DNA of 6,912 nucleotides from an uncultured Phascolarctobacterium sp. (lineage in GTDB: Bacteria > Bacillota > Negativicutes > Acidaminococcales > Acidaminococcaceae). The stretch is taken from positions 1 to 6,912 of the forward strand of contig CAMFET010000039.1 of NCBI GenBank assembly GCA_945949475.1. The letters are read 5' to 3'. The translations under genes were made by a program, and so were the position numbers. Below the pieces are notes generated by a model. It did not search any database, was not told the DNA's origin, and worked only from the letters and a program-made list of their open reading frames with translations. Positions 1-6,657 of this stretch are shown here, piece after piece (the stretch's first letter is position 1; every line of letters begins with the position of its first letter).

Positions 1-60
1 TATGTAATTGAGGTTACGCGACTCTGCAAGTTAAACAAACGGTGCAAAGCCTAAGCAAAT
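1..60. other. short downstream region without a recognised feature
   Basis: Sixty bases follow the nfnB stop codon. I see no stem-loop with a T-run, no ribosome binding site and no continuing reading frame on the minus strand. The transcript's end therefore lies beyond the window or uses a signal I cannot recognise. Confidence 0.5.
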
Positions 61-1452
61 TTACTTGCCCTGCAAGTAAGCGTCAATGGCTGCAGCAGCC
101 TTCTTGCCAGCGCCCATGGCGCTGATAACAGTCGCTGCACCGGTCACAATGTCGCCGCCGGCGAACACACCAGGGATAGAGGTTGCACCGTTCTCGTCGG
201 CAACAATGTTGCCACGCTTGTTGACCTCTAAATCCGGAGTAGTATCCTTGATGAGGGGGTTAGGACCTTGACCGATGGCCATAACCACCATATCAACGTC
301 TAAAACGTACTCACTGCCGGGAATAGCCACAGGGCTACGGCGTCCGCTTGCGTCCGCCTCGCCCAGCTCCATCTTCACGCACTTGAGGCCACTTACCCAG
401 CCCTTTTCGTTGCCTTCGATGGCTACAGGGTTATTCAAGAGGCGCAGCTCAATACCCTCTTCCTTGGCATGGCCGATTTCCTCTTTACGTGCAGGCATTT
501 CGTCCTCGCCACGACGATAAACGATGTACACTTTTTCTGCGCCCAAACGCTTCGCAGTGCGGGCAGCGTCCATGGCAACGTTGCCAGCGCCCACGATGGC
601 AGCCTTCTTGCCAACATATACAGGTGTCGCTACACGCGGGAATTGGTATGCCTTCATAAGGTTTACACGAGTCAGGAACTCATTAGCGGAATAAACACCG
701 TTCAGGTTTTCGCCTTCGATATGCATAAAGTGGGGCAAGCCAGCACCGGTACCAACATAAACTGCACTGAAGCCTTCCTCCTCCATTAACTCTTTAATAG
801 TGAAGGTGCGGCCGATAATAGCATTCACCACGATGTTTACACCCAGCTTTTTGAGTCCTGCAATCTCGTGCTGCACAATTTCCTTGGGCAGACGGAATTG
901 GGGAATGCCATACATCAGCACGCCGCCAGCAGCATGCAGTGCTTCGTACATGGTTACATCATAGCCCATTTTGGCCAAATCACCTGCACAGGTCAGGCCG
1001 CTGGGGCCACTGCCCACAACAGCAACCTTTTTGCCCTTGCGTTCTGCAGGAGCTTCTACTTCGTTGTCCAAGCCATTTTCACGAGCATAATCAGCTACAA
1101 AGCGTTCCAGACGACCAATTGCCACAGGCTCGCCCTTAATGCCCAGAATGCACTTGCCCTCGCATTGATTCTCTTGGGGACATACGCGACCGCAAACAGC
1201 GGGCAGAGCGCTTTTGCGCTTCAAAATCTTGTAAGCCTCAGCAAAATTCTCCTGAGCAACCTCATGGATGAATTTGGGAATTTCAATATTAACAGGGCAG
1301 CTACCCACGCAACGAGGCTTGGGACAGTTCAGGCAACGCTGTGCCTCATCCACTGCCATTTCTTTAGTATAGCCCAGAGCTACCTCTTCAAAGTTTTTAT
1401 TGCGAACATTGGCCGGTTGTTCCGGCATCGGGTTTCTCATTCCTCCACGCAT
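61..1452 (-). CDS. nfnB: NfnB: NADPH-binding large subunit of the transhydrogenase (GltA-like)
   Basis: 463 residues. NfnB carries two [4Fe-4S] clusters and the bifurcating FAD, and binds NADPH; it pairs with NfnA. Visible are an N-terminal iron-sulfur domain with Cys40, 43, 48, 52 and Cys87, 91, 97, 101; the FAD fold VVGSGPSG (145-152); GIPQFRLPK (182-190); the NADPH fold IVGAGNVAMD (286-295) with VYRR (311-314) for the 2'-phosphate; and the FAD-closing motif GVFAGGDIVTGAATV (428-442). The same architecture occurs in the small subunit of glutamate synthase. No glutamate synthase large subunit is in view and an NfnA gene overlaps it, so Nfn is the better call. The start is ATG 1452, 8 bases after GGAGGT; TTG 1458 is too near that site and ATG 1440 lies only 1 base from a second GGAGG. 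It overlaps nfnA by 16 bases. The gene after it is not in the window. Confidence 0.93.
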   Translation of the reverse strand: MRGGMRNPMPEQPANVRNKNFEEVALGYTKEMAVDEAQRCLNCPKPRCVGSCPVNIEIPKFIHEVAQENFAEAYKILKRKSALPAVCGRVCPQENQCEGKCILGIKGEPVAIGRLERFVADYARENGLDNEVEAPAERKGKKVAVVGSGPSGLTCAGDLAKMGYDVTMYEALHAAGGVLMYGIPQFRLPKEIVQHEIAGLKKLGVNIVVNAIIGRTFTIKELMEEEGFSAVYVGTGAGLPHFMHIEGENLNGVYSANEFLTRVNLMKAYQFPRVATPVYVGKKAAIVGAGNVAMDAARTAKRLGAEKVYIVYRRGEDEMPARKEEIGHAKEEGIELRLLNNPVAIEGNEKGWVSGLKCVKMELGEADASGRRSPVAIPGSEYVLDVDMVVMAIGQGPNPLIKDTTPDLEVNKRGNIVADENGATSIPGVFAGGDIVTGAATVISAMGAGKKAAAAIDAYLQGK

Positions 1453-2279
1453 TTGCAATGACCTCCGCAGCTATATTCCAGGACCTCCTGGTCGTGATAC
1501 ATTCTTTGACGCATCATCAGGTTGGCAAAATCAACCTCATGGGCATCGAATTCAGGACCGTCAACACAGGCGAACTTATTCTCGCCGCCCACCATAACGC
1601 GGCAACCACCGCACATGCCAGTGCCGTCAACCATAATGGTATTCAGGCTGGCAATGGTCTTTACACCAAAGGGCTTGGTAGTGGCAGCCACATTCTTCAT
1701 CATGATAACGGGGCCGATAGCCAGTACATAGTCAATCTTTGTGCCCTCTTCCAGCATCTTCTTCAAGGGGTCAGTTACAAAGCCCTTATGGCCTACGGAG
1801 CCATCGTCAGTAGTGAGGATTACCTCATCGCTGATGGCAGCCATCTTATCCTGCCAAATAATTAAATCCTTGCTGCGGGCACCAATGATGGAAATAACCT
1901 TGTTGCCCAGCTCATGATAAGCACGAGCGATGGGATAAACAGGTGCAACACCAATACCGCCGCCAACTACGACCACGGTACCGAATTTTTCCATTTCAGA
2001 GGGACGACCCAAAGGACCAACAACGTCCAGAATGTCGTCGCCTACGCCCAAGGCCTCGCACAGATGATGAGTGCTGTTACCGATGGCTTGAATAATCAGG
2101 GTAATAGTGCCTGCCTCACGATTAAAGTCTGCAATGGTCAGGGGCACACGCTCGCTGAATTCGTCAGTACGCACAATTACAAACTGACCAGGCTTGCATT
2201 TGTGTGCTACGAGCGGTGCATCTACAACCATTTCGTAGACCTGCGGAGCAATTAACTCTTTGGTAATGATTTTTGCCAT
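1437..2279 (-). CDS. nfnA: NfnA: ferredoxin-NADP+/NAD+ transhydrogenase small subunit (PyrK-like flavoprotein)
   Basis: 280 residues from ATG 2279. NfnA carries FAD and a [2Fe-2S] cluster and binds NAD(H). With NfnB it couples NADPH and NAD+ to ferredoxin by flavin-based electron bifurcation, in the cytoplasm. Visible are CKPGQF (28-33), the FAD-binding ERVPLTIAD (43-51), the pyridine-nucleotide motif VVGGGIGVAP (104-113), GPVIMMK (189-195), and the cluster segment DGTGMCGGC followed by FACVDGPEF. In that segment Asp218, Cys223, Cys226 and Cys238 match the unusual one-Asp/three-Cys cluster known for Nfn. PyrK is a homologue, but no pyrD is adjacent and a GltA-like partner follows. A longer version from TTG 2306 is unlikely because AGGAGGAG lies inside it, ideally placed for ATG 2279. 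The C-terminus ends in an odd Cys-rich tail, CGGHCKC, whose codons also hold the binding site of nfnB. Older annotations call this sulfide dehydrogenase subunit beta. Confidence 0.92.
   Translation of the reverse strand: MAKIITKELIAPQVYEMVVDAPLVAHKCKPGQFVIVRTDEFSERVPLTIADFNREAGTITLIIQAIGNSTHHLCEALGVGDDILDVVGPLGRPSEMEKFGTVVVVGGGIGVAPVYPIARAYHELGNKVISIIGARSKDLIIWQDKMAAISDEVILTTDDGSVGHKGFVTDPLKKMLEEGTKIDYVLAIGPVIMMKNVAATTKPFGVKTIASLNTIMVDGTGMCGGCRVMVGGENKFACVDGPEFDAHEVDFANLMMRQRMYHDQEVLEYSCGGHCKCVEE
1461..1466 (-). promoter_or_regulatory. ribosome binding site of nfnB inside nfnA
   Basis: GGAGGT on the minus strand, 8 bases before ATG 1452, is read as Gly-Gly of the NfnA tail in the other frame. 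A second GGAGG at 1442-1446 lies just before ATG 1440, whose ATGA overlaps the nfnA stop. That ATG is a possible secondary start, but the spacing of 1 base is poor. Confidence 0.75.
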
Positions 2280-2283
2280 AATT

Positions 2284-2291
2284 CTCCTCCT
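2284..2291 (-). promoter_or_regulatory. ribosome binding site of nfnA
   Basis: AGGAGGAG on the minus strand lies 4 bases before ATG 2279 (6 bases measured from AGGAGG). It decides for ATG 2279 over the upstream in-frame TTG at 2306. It sits in the 37-base gap after mtaD, which shows no terminator hairpin, so readthrough from mtaD is likely. Confidence 0.85.
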
Positions 2292-2316
2292 GAAATACTT
2301 CCTCAATAAATGAAGC

Positions 2317-3597
2317 TTATTTGTTAACTAAACGTTCAGCACAAGCCTGTGCTTCGGCGTAAATCTTTTCTTCGTCAAAAGTTAGGAGCTTGCCGCCCTC
2401 CAGCACCTTTTTGCCGTTAACAATAATGGTGTCAGCATCACTGCTGTTTGCTGCATATACCAGCTGGGAGAGCTTATTGTGACGCGGATACCAATAGGGC
2501 TTATGGGTATCCCACAGCACGATATCAGCCAATTGACCAGCCTCCAGCTTACCCAAGCCTTCAAAGCCCAATACCTTGGCACCATCCACAGTGGCCATGT
2601 CCCAAGCCTTTGCGGCAGGTACTACCAGCGGGTTAAAGGTGGTTGCCTTGTGCAGCATAGCCACGGCACGGCATTCCTCCAGCATATCAAGGTTATTGTT
2701 ACTGGACGCGCCATCAGTGCCTAAGCCCACGCAAATGCCCTTCTCCAGCATCTTGGCTACATTGGCAATACCACTGGCCAGCTTCAAATTGCTTTGCGGA
2801 TTATGCGCTACACGCACCTTTTTCGCAGCCATAATATCCATATCCTCATCAGTTAGGTGCACAGCATGAGCGGCAATAGTACCCAGCTCGAACATGCCCA
2901 GCTTATCCATCATCTTAATGGGAGTAATACCATGCTCCTTTGCATAGCTTTCCACTTCAAATTTAGTCTCACACAAATGCATTTGAATTTCTGCCTTGTG
3001 ATCAGCTGCTGCCTTGATGACCTTTTCCAAATAAGGAATGGGACAAGTATAGGGAGCGTGCGGACCATAAGTAACGCGAATCAGGCCATCCCCTGCACCC
3101 TGCCAATTCTCGGCCAGTACATCGTTTTCAGCCAGCTTCACATCAGCATCAGGAGCCACACCAATCAAACCGCGGCATAGGTTAGCGCGCATGCCCGTTT
3201 CTACACAAGCCTTGGCCACATCCTCCATAAAGCAGTACATATCAGCAAAGCAGGTGGTGCCGCCCTTCAGCATTTCCACAATGCCCAGCATAGCGCCCCA
3301 ATAAATATCATTAGCGTTCATTTTTGCTTCGATGGGCCAAATCTTATTTTCCAGCCAGTCCATCAGGGCCATATCATCCGCATAGCTGCGTAGCAGAGTC
3401 ATGGATACGTGACCATGGGTATTGACCATACCTGCGGTAGCAAGCTTACCCTTACCATCCACCACCTCAGCGGACTCAAAGCCAGCAGGTACTTCCTTGC
3501 CCACATAGGCAATCTTTTTATCCTCAATAGCGATATTTTGCAGTTCCCCGTTAGGAGTATGCAATAGTTCAATATTTTTAATCAATAATTTACTCAA
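2317..3597 (-). CDS. mtaD: MTA/SAH/5'-deoxyadenosine deaminase (MtaD/DadD-family amidohydrolase)
   Basis: 426 residues from the chosen TTG start. Family enzymes hydrolytically deaminate the adenine ring of 5'-methylthioadenosine, S-adenosylhomocysteine, 5'-deoxyadenosine and adenosine, giving the inosine analogues and ammonia. Visible in order are a short N-terminal beta domain (LLIKN, then VVDGKGK), the metal motif NTHGHVSM with His61/His63, GPHAPYT (178-184) with His180, MHLCET with His207 and Glu210, AAHAVHL with His244, AHNPQSN (264-270), GTDGASSNNNLD with metal ligand Asp295, and the closing beta domain (LADIVLWD, IIVNGK). These match the subgroup around Thermotoga maritima TM0936 and M. 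jannaschii DadD. An upstream in-frame TTG at 3612 exists, but the TTG at 3597 is preferred: GAGGGGTGAT lies just before it and the protein then starts MSKLLIKN, as relatives do. Deaminase context fits the phosphorylase and hydrolase upstream. Confidence 0.93.
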   Translation of the reverse strand: MSKLLIKNIELLHTPNGELQNIAIEDKKIAYVGKEVPAGFESAEVVDGKGKLATAGMVNTHGHVSMTLLRSYADDMALMDWLENKIWPIEAKMNANDIYWGAMLGIVEMLKGGTTCFADMYCFMEDVAKACVETGMRANLCRGLIGVAPDADVKLAENDVLAENWQGAGDGLIRVTYGPHAPYTCPIPYLEKVIKAAADHKAEIQMHLCETKFEVESYAKEHGITPIKMMDKLGMFELGTIAAHAVHLTDEDMDIMAAKKVRVAHNPQSNLKLASGIANVAKMLEKGICVGLGTDGASSNNNLDMLEECRAVAMLHKATTFNPLVVPAAKAWDMATVDGAKVLGFEGLGKLEAGQLADIVLWDTHKPYWYPRHNKLSQLVYAANSSDADTIIVNGKKVLEGGKLLTFDEEKIYAEAQACAERLVNK

Positions 3598-3600
3598 AAT

Positions 3601-3610
3601 ATCACCCCTC
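3601..3610 (-). promoter_or_regulatory. ribosome binding site choosing the TTG start of mtaD
   Basis: GAGGGGTGAT on the minus strand pairs partly with the 3' end of 16S rRNA and ends 3 bases before TTG 3597. An alternative start at TTG 3612 would place this site inside the coding region and add five residues (MRGDI) unlike the family N-terminus. The site partly overlaps a 12-base palindrome. Confidence 0.65.
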
Positions 3611-3620
3611 AAAGCTTTGA
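3609..3620. repeat. 12-bp perfect palindrome TCAAAGCTTTGA in the gap before mtaD
   Basis: The sequence equals its own reverse complement and occupies most of the 28-base gap between the aldolase stop and the mtaD start, touching the ribosome binding site. It has no loop, so it is a poor RNA hairpin. It might bind a dimeric protein or be chance; no second copy was seen. Confidence 0.5.
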
Positions 3621-3625
3621 ATTAA

Positions 3626-4300
3626 TTATTCCTCGCCGCGCTGGCGTTTGGAATAATGCTCTTCATAAAAGGTATGCATGGCCTCGGAATCTGCTGCGTC
3701 CAGCTCGTGAAGCTTGCCACCGCAGCTCTTACAGAGCACGACGATTTGGGCTGCCTTTTCCAAAATCTCTGCTACCAAAAGGGCTTCTGCTAAATCCTTG
3801 CCCCAGCAGACAGCGCCATGATTGGCCAATAGGCAGGCCTTGCGCCCTGCCAGAGCCTTTACAGCAGCATCAGCCAGCTCCTGCGTGCCTGTCATAGCAT
3901 ATTCTGCGCAATTCACCTTGCCACCGCAAATTTGCACAATATCCTCGATAACAGCGGGCACATCCTCGTGCATGGCAGCCAAGGCACTTGCGTAAATGCT
4001 ATGGGTATGAATTACTGCTCCTGCCTCGGGAAAGGCCTTGTAAATAGCCAAATGCACCTTGGTTTCAGAGGAAGGAATATGCTTGCCTGCCAAAGCCTGA
4101 CCTTCAGCGTCCACAATGACGATATCTGCAGGGGTTAATTTTTCGTAGCCCAAGCCGGAGGGAGTAATAGCAATACCCTTGCGGGTTAAAGTGCTAATAT
4201 TACCCCAGGAGCCCGCTACCAAATGTTTTTCCGTCAGCTTATGCCCCATCTCCACGATGGCAGCGCAGGCCGCTTTTTTCGTTAATAATTTCTTTTCCAT
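3626..4300 (-). CDS. class II (zinc) aldolase, probable 5-methylthioribulose-/5-deoxyribulose-1-phosphate aldolase
   Basis: 224 residues, close to the 215 of E. coli fuculose-phosphate aldolase FucA. Class II sugar-phosphate aldolases split a ketose-1-phosphate into DHAP and an aldehyde using a zinc ion. Visible are GNIS (33-36) and TPSG (46-49) for phosphate binding, PSSE with catalytic Glu79, HTH with zinc ligands His98 and His100, and LANHG with His161. No fucose or rhamnose genes are nearby; it lies in a methylthio-nucleoside cluster downstream of mtnA. The likely substrates are therefore 5-methylthioribulose-1-phosphate and 5-deoxyribulose-1-phosphate, giving DHAP plus methylthioacetaldehyde or acetaldehyde, as in the DHAP shunt of Rhodospirillum rubrum and some E. 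coli. It could instead be the related dehydratase MtnB, but no mtnC/mtnD genes are present and the FucA-like active site argues against that. The ATG is 2 bases after the ahcY stop, with no clear ribosome binding site. Confidence 0.88.
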   Translation of the reverse strand: MEKKLLTKKAACAAIVEMGHKLTEKHLVAGSWGNISTLTRKGIAITPSGLGYEKLTPADIVIVDAEGQALAGKHIPSSETKVHLAIYKAFPEAGAVIHTHSIYASALAAMHEDVPAVIEDIVQICGGKVNCAEYAMTGTQELADAAVKALAGRKACLLANHGAVCWGKDLAEALLVAEILEKAAQIVVLCKSCGGKLHELDAADSEAMHTFYEEHYSKRQRGEE

Positions 4301-4302
4301 GA

Positions 4303-5547
4303 TTATTCAGCAGCTAAATATGCTTTCTGCTCCTCGCTCAAAGTGTCGATGCCAGCACCCATAGCCTGCAGCTTCAAGGCTGCAACCTCAGTATTCAGCT
4401 CTTCCGGCAGCACATAGAGCTTGTTCTCCAATTGACCTTTATTATCCAGCAAATACTTCATGGCCAAGAACTGCATAGCAAAGGACAGGTCCATAATTTC
4501 AATGGGATGACCATCGCCGCAGGCCAGGTTTACCAGACGGCCCTCGCCGAGCAGGTTCAGCTTGCGACCATCAGCAGTAGTATAGGTCATGATGTTTTTG
4601 CGCACTTCATAGGGAGGAATTACAGACAGCTCCTCTAGGTGATGCTTGTTAACCTCCACATCAAAGTGACCGGCGTTGCACATAACTGCGCCATTCTTCA
4701 TCACCTGCATATGCTCCTTGGTGATGACGTCCTTGCAGCCGGTAACGGTGACGAAAATATCGCCTTCCTTGGCAGCCTCGATCATGGGCATTACGCGGAA
4801 GCCATCGAAAACAGCCTCGATACCCTTAATGGGGTCCACCTCGGTGACAATAACGTTTGCGCCCAAGCCCTTGGCGCGCATAGCCACGCCCTTGCCGCAC
4901 CAGCCATAGCCGGCAACAACAACAGTGCGACCTGCCACGGACATATTGGTAGTACGCATGATGCCATCCCAAGAGGATTGGCCGGTGCCATAACGATTAT
5001 CGAACAGATACTTGCAATAAGCATCATTAACAGCAATCATGGGGAATGCCAAATGACCTGCTGCAGCCAAAGCCTTCAGACGGTGTACACCGGTGGTGGT
5101 TTCCTCGCTGCCGCCGATAAGCTTGCCAATGAGGTCACGACGCTCGCCGTGGAGCATGTTTACCAAATCGCCGCCGTCGTCAATAATCAAGTCGGGCTCG
5201 CTCTTCAGTGCCTCACGCAAATACATATCATATTCTTCATTGGTGCAGGCGTGGGTTGCAAAAACGGTGATGCCGCTATCTACCAGAGCTGCAGCAATCT
5301 CGTCCTGGGTGGACAGGGGGTTGGAGCCTGTAACTACTACGTTAGCGCCTGCATTCTTCAGCACCATGGCCAAATAAGCAGTTTTTGCTTCCAAATGGAT
5401 GGTAACAACCATGTTCAGGCCAGCAAAAGGCTTGGTCTCGCTATATTTTTCATTCAAAATGTTCAGCAAAGGCATATATTCCTTGGCCCAGGCAATGCGT
5501 TGATGGCCTAAGGGGGCCAGCTTAATATCCTTAATCATGCTTTCCAT
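4303..5547 (-). CDS. ahcY: adenosylhomocysteinase-family hydrolase, possibly S-inosylhomocysteine hydrolase
   Basis: 414 residues. The family reversibly splits S-adenosylhomocysteine into adenosine and homocysteine using bound NAD, which removes the inhibitor of methyltransferases. Visible are IDDGGD (122-127), SEETTTGVH (147-155), VNDAYCK with Lys179, FDN with Asp183/Asn184, the NAD fold GYGWCGKG (213-220), NAGHFDVE (291-298) and GDGHP with His347. All main catalytic positions are therefore kept. The purine-pocket motif reads HLEAKT (51-56) where the human enzyme has HMTVET, so the Glu that contacts the adenine amino group is Lys. The C-terminal Lys/Tyr-rich tail of the human enzyme (ending near KPDHYRY) is missing. 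As I recall, both traits belong to the Thermotoga/archaeal subgroup, one member of which in M. jannaschii hydrolyses S-inosylhomocysteine. With an MTA/SAH deaminase gene two positions downstream, S-inosylhomocysteine is a credible substrate. The family call is firm; the substrate is inferred. Confidence 0.95.
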   Translation of the reverse strand: MESMIKDIKLAPLGHQRIAWAKEYMPLLNILNEKYSETKPFAGLNMVVTIHLEAKTAYLAMVLKNAGANVVVTGSNPLSTQDEIAAALVDSGITVFATHACTNEEYDMYLREALKSEPDLIIDDGGDLVNMLHGERRDLIGKLIGGSEETTTGVHRLKALAAAGHLAFPMIAVNDAYCKYLFDNRYGTGQSSWDGIMRTTNMSVAGRTVVVAGYGWCGKGVAMRAKGLGANVIVTEVDPIKGIEAVFDGFRVMPMIEAAKEGDIFVTVTGCKDVITKEHMQVMKNGAVMCNAGHFDVEVNKHHLEELSVIPPYEVRKNIMTYTTADGRKLNLLGEGRLVNLACGDGHPIEIMDLSFAMQFLAMKYLLDNKGQLENKLYVLPEELNTEVAALKLQAMGAGIDTLSEEQKAYLAAE

Positions 5548-5550
5548 GTA

Positions 5551-6609
5551 TCAAAAATCCTCCTTGCTTTTCTCTTGCAATTTTTTAATATTTTCTATAT
5601 AGGGCGCAGTAACCACGCCATATTCCGTAATGATGCCGGCGATGAGCTCTGATGGTGTCACATCAAAGGCCGGGTTAAAGGTGGCTACGCCGCTGGGCGC
5701 AGTCTGCTCGCTGCGGAAGGACTTGACCTCCTCCGCGGCACGTTCTTCAATAGGAATTTCTTTGCCACTAGCGATGCTAAAATCAAAGGTGCTCACCGGT
5801 GCTGCGATATAAAAGGGAATGCCATGTGCCTTGGCAGCCAAAGCCACGCCGTAGGTGCCAATTTTGTTTGCAGTATCACCGTTGGCAGCGATGCGGTCCG
5901 CACCCACTACTACTGCGTTAATGCCTTTTTGCTTCATGGTCCAGGCAGCCATATTGTCCGTAATGAGCGTCACGGGAATCTTATCCTCAAAAAGCTCGTA
6001 GGCCGTGAGTCTAGCTCCCTGCAAGAGCGGCCTCGTTTCATCGGCATAGACCATTTTGATTTTGCCCTGTGCATGTGCACTGCGGATAACACCTAAAGCC
6101 GTGCCCCAGCCACAGGTAGCCAGTGCACCGGCGTTACAATGCGTCAGCACCACCGCGTCCTGCGGCAAAACCTCGGCACCGTACTCACCCATTTTTTTAT
6201 TGCGGGCTATGTCCTCGTTGTAAATCTTGATGGCCGCTGCCTCTAAGTCCTTGATAATCTTATAAGGCGGCTTATCTTCCTCGTTGAGCTTCACAGCTAA
6301 GGCATACTGCTTGTTAGCAGCCCAAGCGAGGTTTACTGCCGTAGGACGGGCGCTGATTAAATCGTCCCGCACCTTGGCTAGTGCAGTTAAAAAGTCAGGC
6401 TTATCTGCGCACTCAAGCGCACCCAGCACCATGGCAAAGGCCGCTGCTGCACCAATAGCAGGCGCACCACGCACCTCTAAGCGTTTAATGGCTAGCTTAA
6501 CGCGCGCATAGTCCTTACAGTCTATAAATACACATTTTTGTGGCAGCAGCGTTTGGTCCAAAACCTGCAGCAGCTGGTCGTCGCTCTGCCAAATCATTGT
6601 TTCAACCAT
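5551..6609 (-). CDS. mtnA: S-methyl-5-thioribose-1-phosphate isomerase MtnA
   Basis: 352 residues, full length for the family (about 340-360). It converts the aldose 5-methylthioribose-1-phosphate to the ketose 5-methylthioribulose-1-phosphate. Related enzymes also accept 5-deoxyribose-1-phosphate. Visible signatures are RGAPAIG (residues 47-53), THCNAGALAT with the probable catalytic Cys158, ETRP (191-194), GADRI with the probable catalytic Asp238, and NKIGTY (248-253). These fit MtnA better than the related eIF2B subunits, which lack the Cys/Asp pair. The start is ATG at 6609, preceded by AAGGAG at 6621-6626 with 11 bases of spacing; the next ATG (codon 5) is too far from that site. It sits between the phosphorylase that would make its substrate and, two genes on, the aldolase that could use its product. 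Its last codons contain the ribosome binding site of the next gene. Confidence 0.96.
   Translation of the reverse strand: MVETMIWQSDDQLLQVLDQTLLPQKCVFIDCKDYARVKLAIKRLEVRGAPAIGAAAAFAMVLGALECADKPDFLTALAKVRDDLISARPTAVNLAWAANKQYALAVKLNEEDKPPYKIIKDLEAAAIKIYNEDIARNKKMGEYGAEVLPQDAVVLTHCNAGALATCGWGTALGVIRSAHAQGKIKMVYADETRPLLQGARLTAYELFEDKIPVTLITDNMAAWTMKQKGINAVVVGADRIAANGDTANKIGTYGVALAAKAHGIPFYIAAPVSTFDFSIASGKEIPIEERAAEEVKSFRSEQTAPSGVATFNPAFDVTPSELIAGIITEYGVVTAPYIENIKKLQEKSKEDF
5558..5565 (-). promoter_or_regulatory. ribosome binding site of the ahcY-family gene, inside the end of mtnA
   Basis: AAGGAGGA on the minus strand lies 10 bases before the ATG at 5547. It overlaps the last codons of mtnA (Glu-Asp-Phe-stop). 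It selects ATG 5547 over the ATG three codons later and ties translation of the hydrolase to the end of mtnA. Confidence 0.8.
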
Positions 6610-6657
6610 AGTGAATATTACTCCTTAAGCGAGTATTATTTAAGTTAGCACTAAAGC

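Noticed and set aside
1..60. Rho-independent terminator after nfnB
   Set aside because: No GC-rich stem followed by a T-run could be found on the minus strand.
61..1452. Glutamate synthase small subunit
   Set aside because: The fold is shared, but no large subunit is adjacent and the gene overlaps an NfnA gene, so a transhydrogenase subunit fits better.
1437..2279. PyrK, dihydroorotate dehydrogenase electron-transfer subunit
   Set aside because: The families are homologous, but no pyrD or other pyrimidine gene is in view, and the partner is GltA-like.
3626..4300. L-fuculose-phosphate or ribulose-5-phosphate epimerase (AraD) role
   Set aside because: Residue motifs alone cannot exclude it, but no fucose, rhamnose or arabinose genes are nearby, while the mtnP/mtnA context points to the DHAP shunt.
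4639..5511. Long plus-strand open frame (290 codons) opposite the hydrolase gene
   Set aside because: It lies wholly within a clearly recognised minus-strand gene, shows no protein family motif and has no ribosome binding site. It is a shadow of that gene's codon pattern. The 868-1461 plus-strand frame opposite nfnB is rejected for the same reason.
6610..6657. Separate promoter or riboswitch between the phosphorylase and mtnA
   Set aside because: Forty-eight AT-rich bases are too short for a SAM or SAH riboswitch, and no clear -35/-10 pair was seen.
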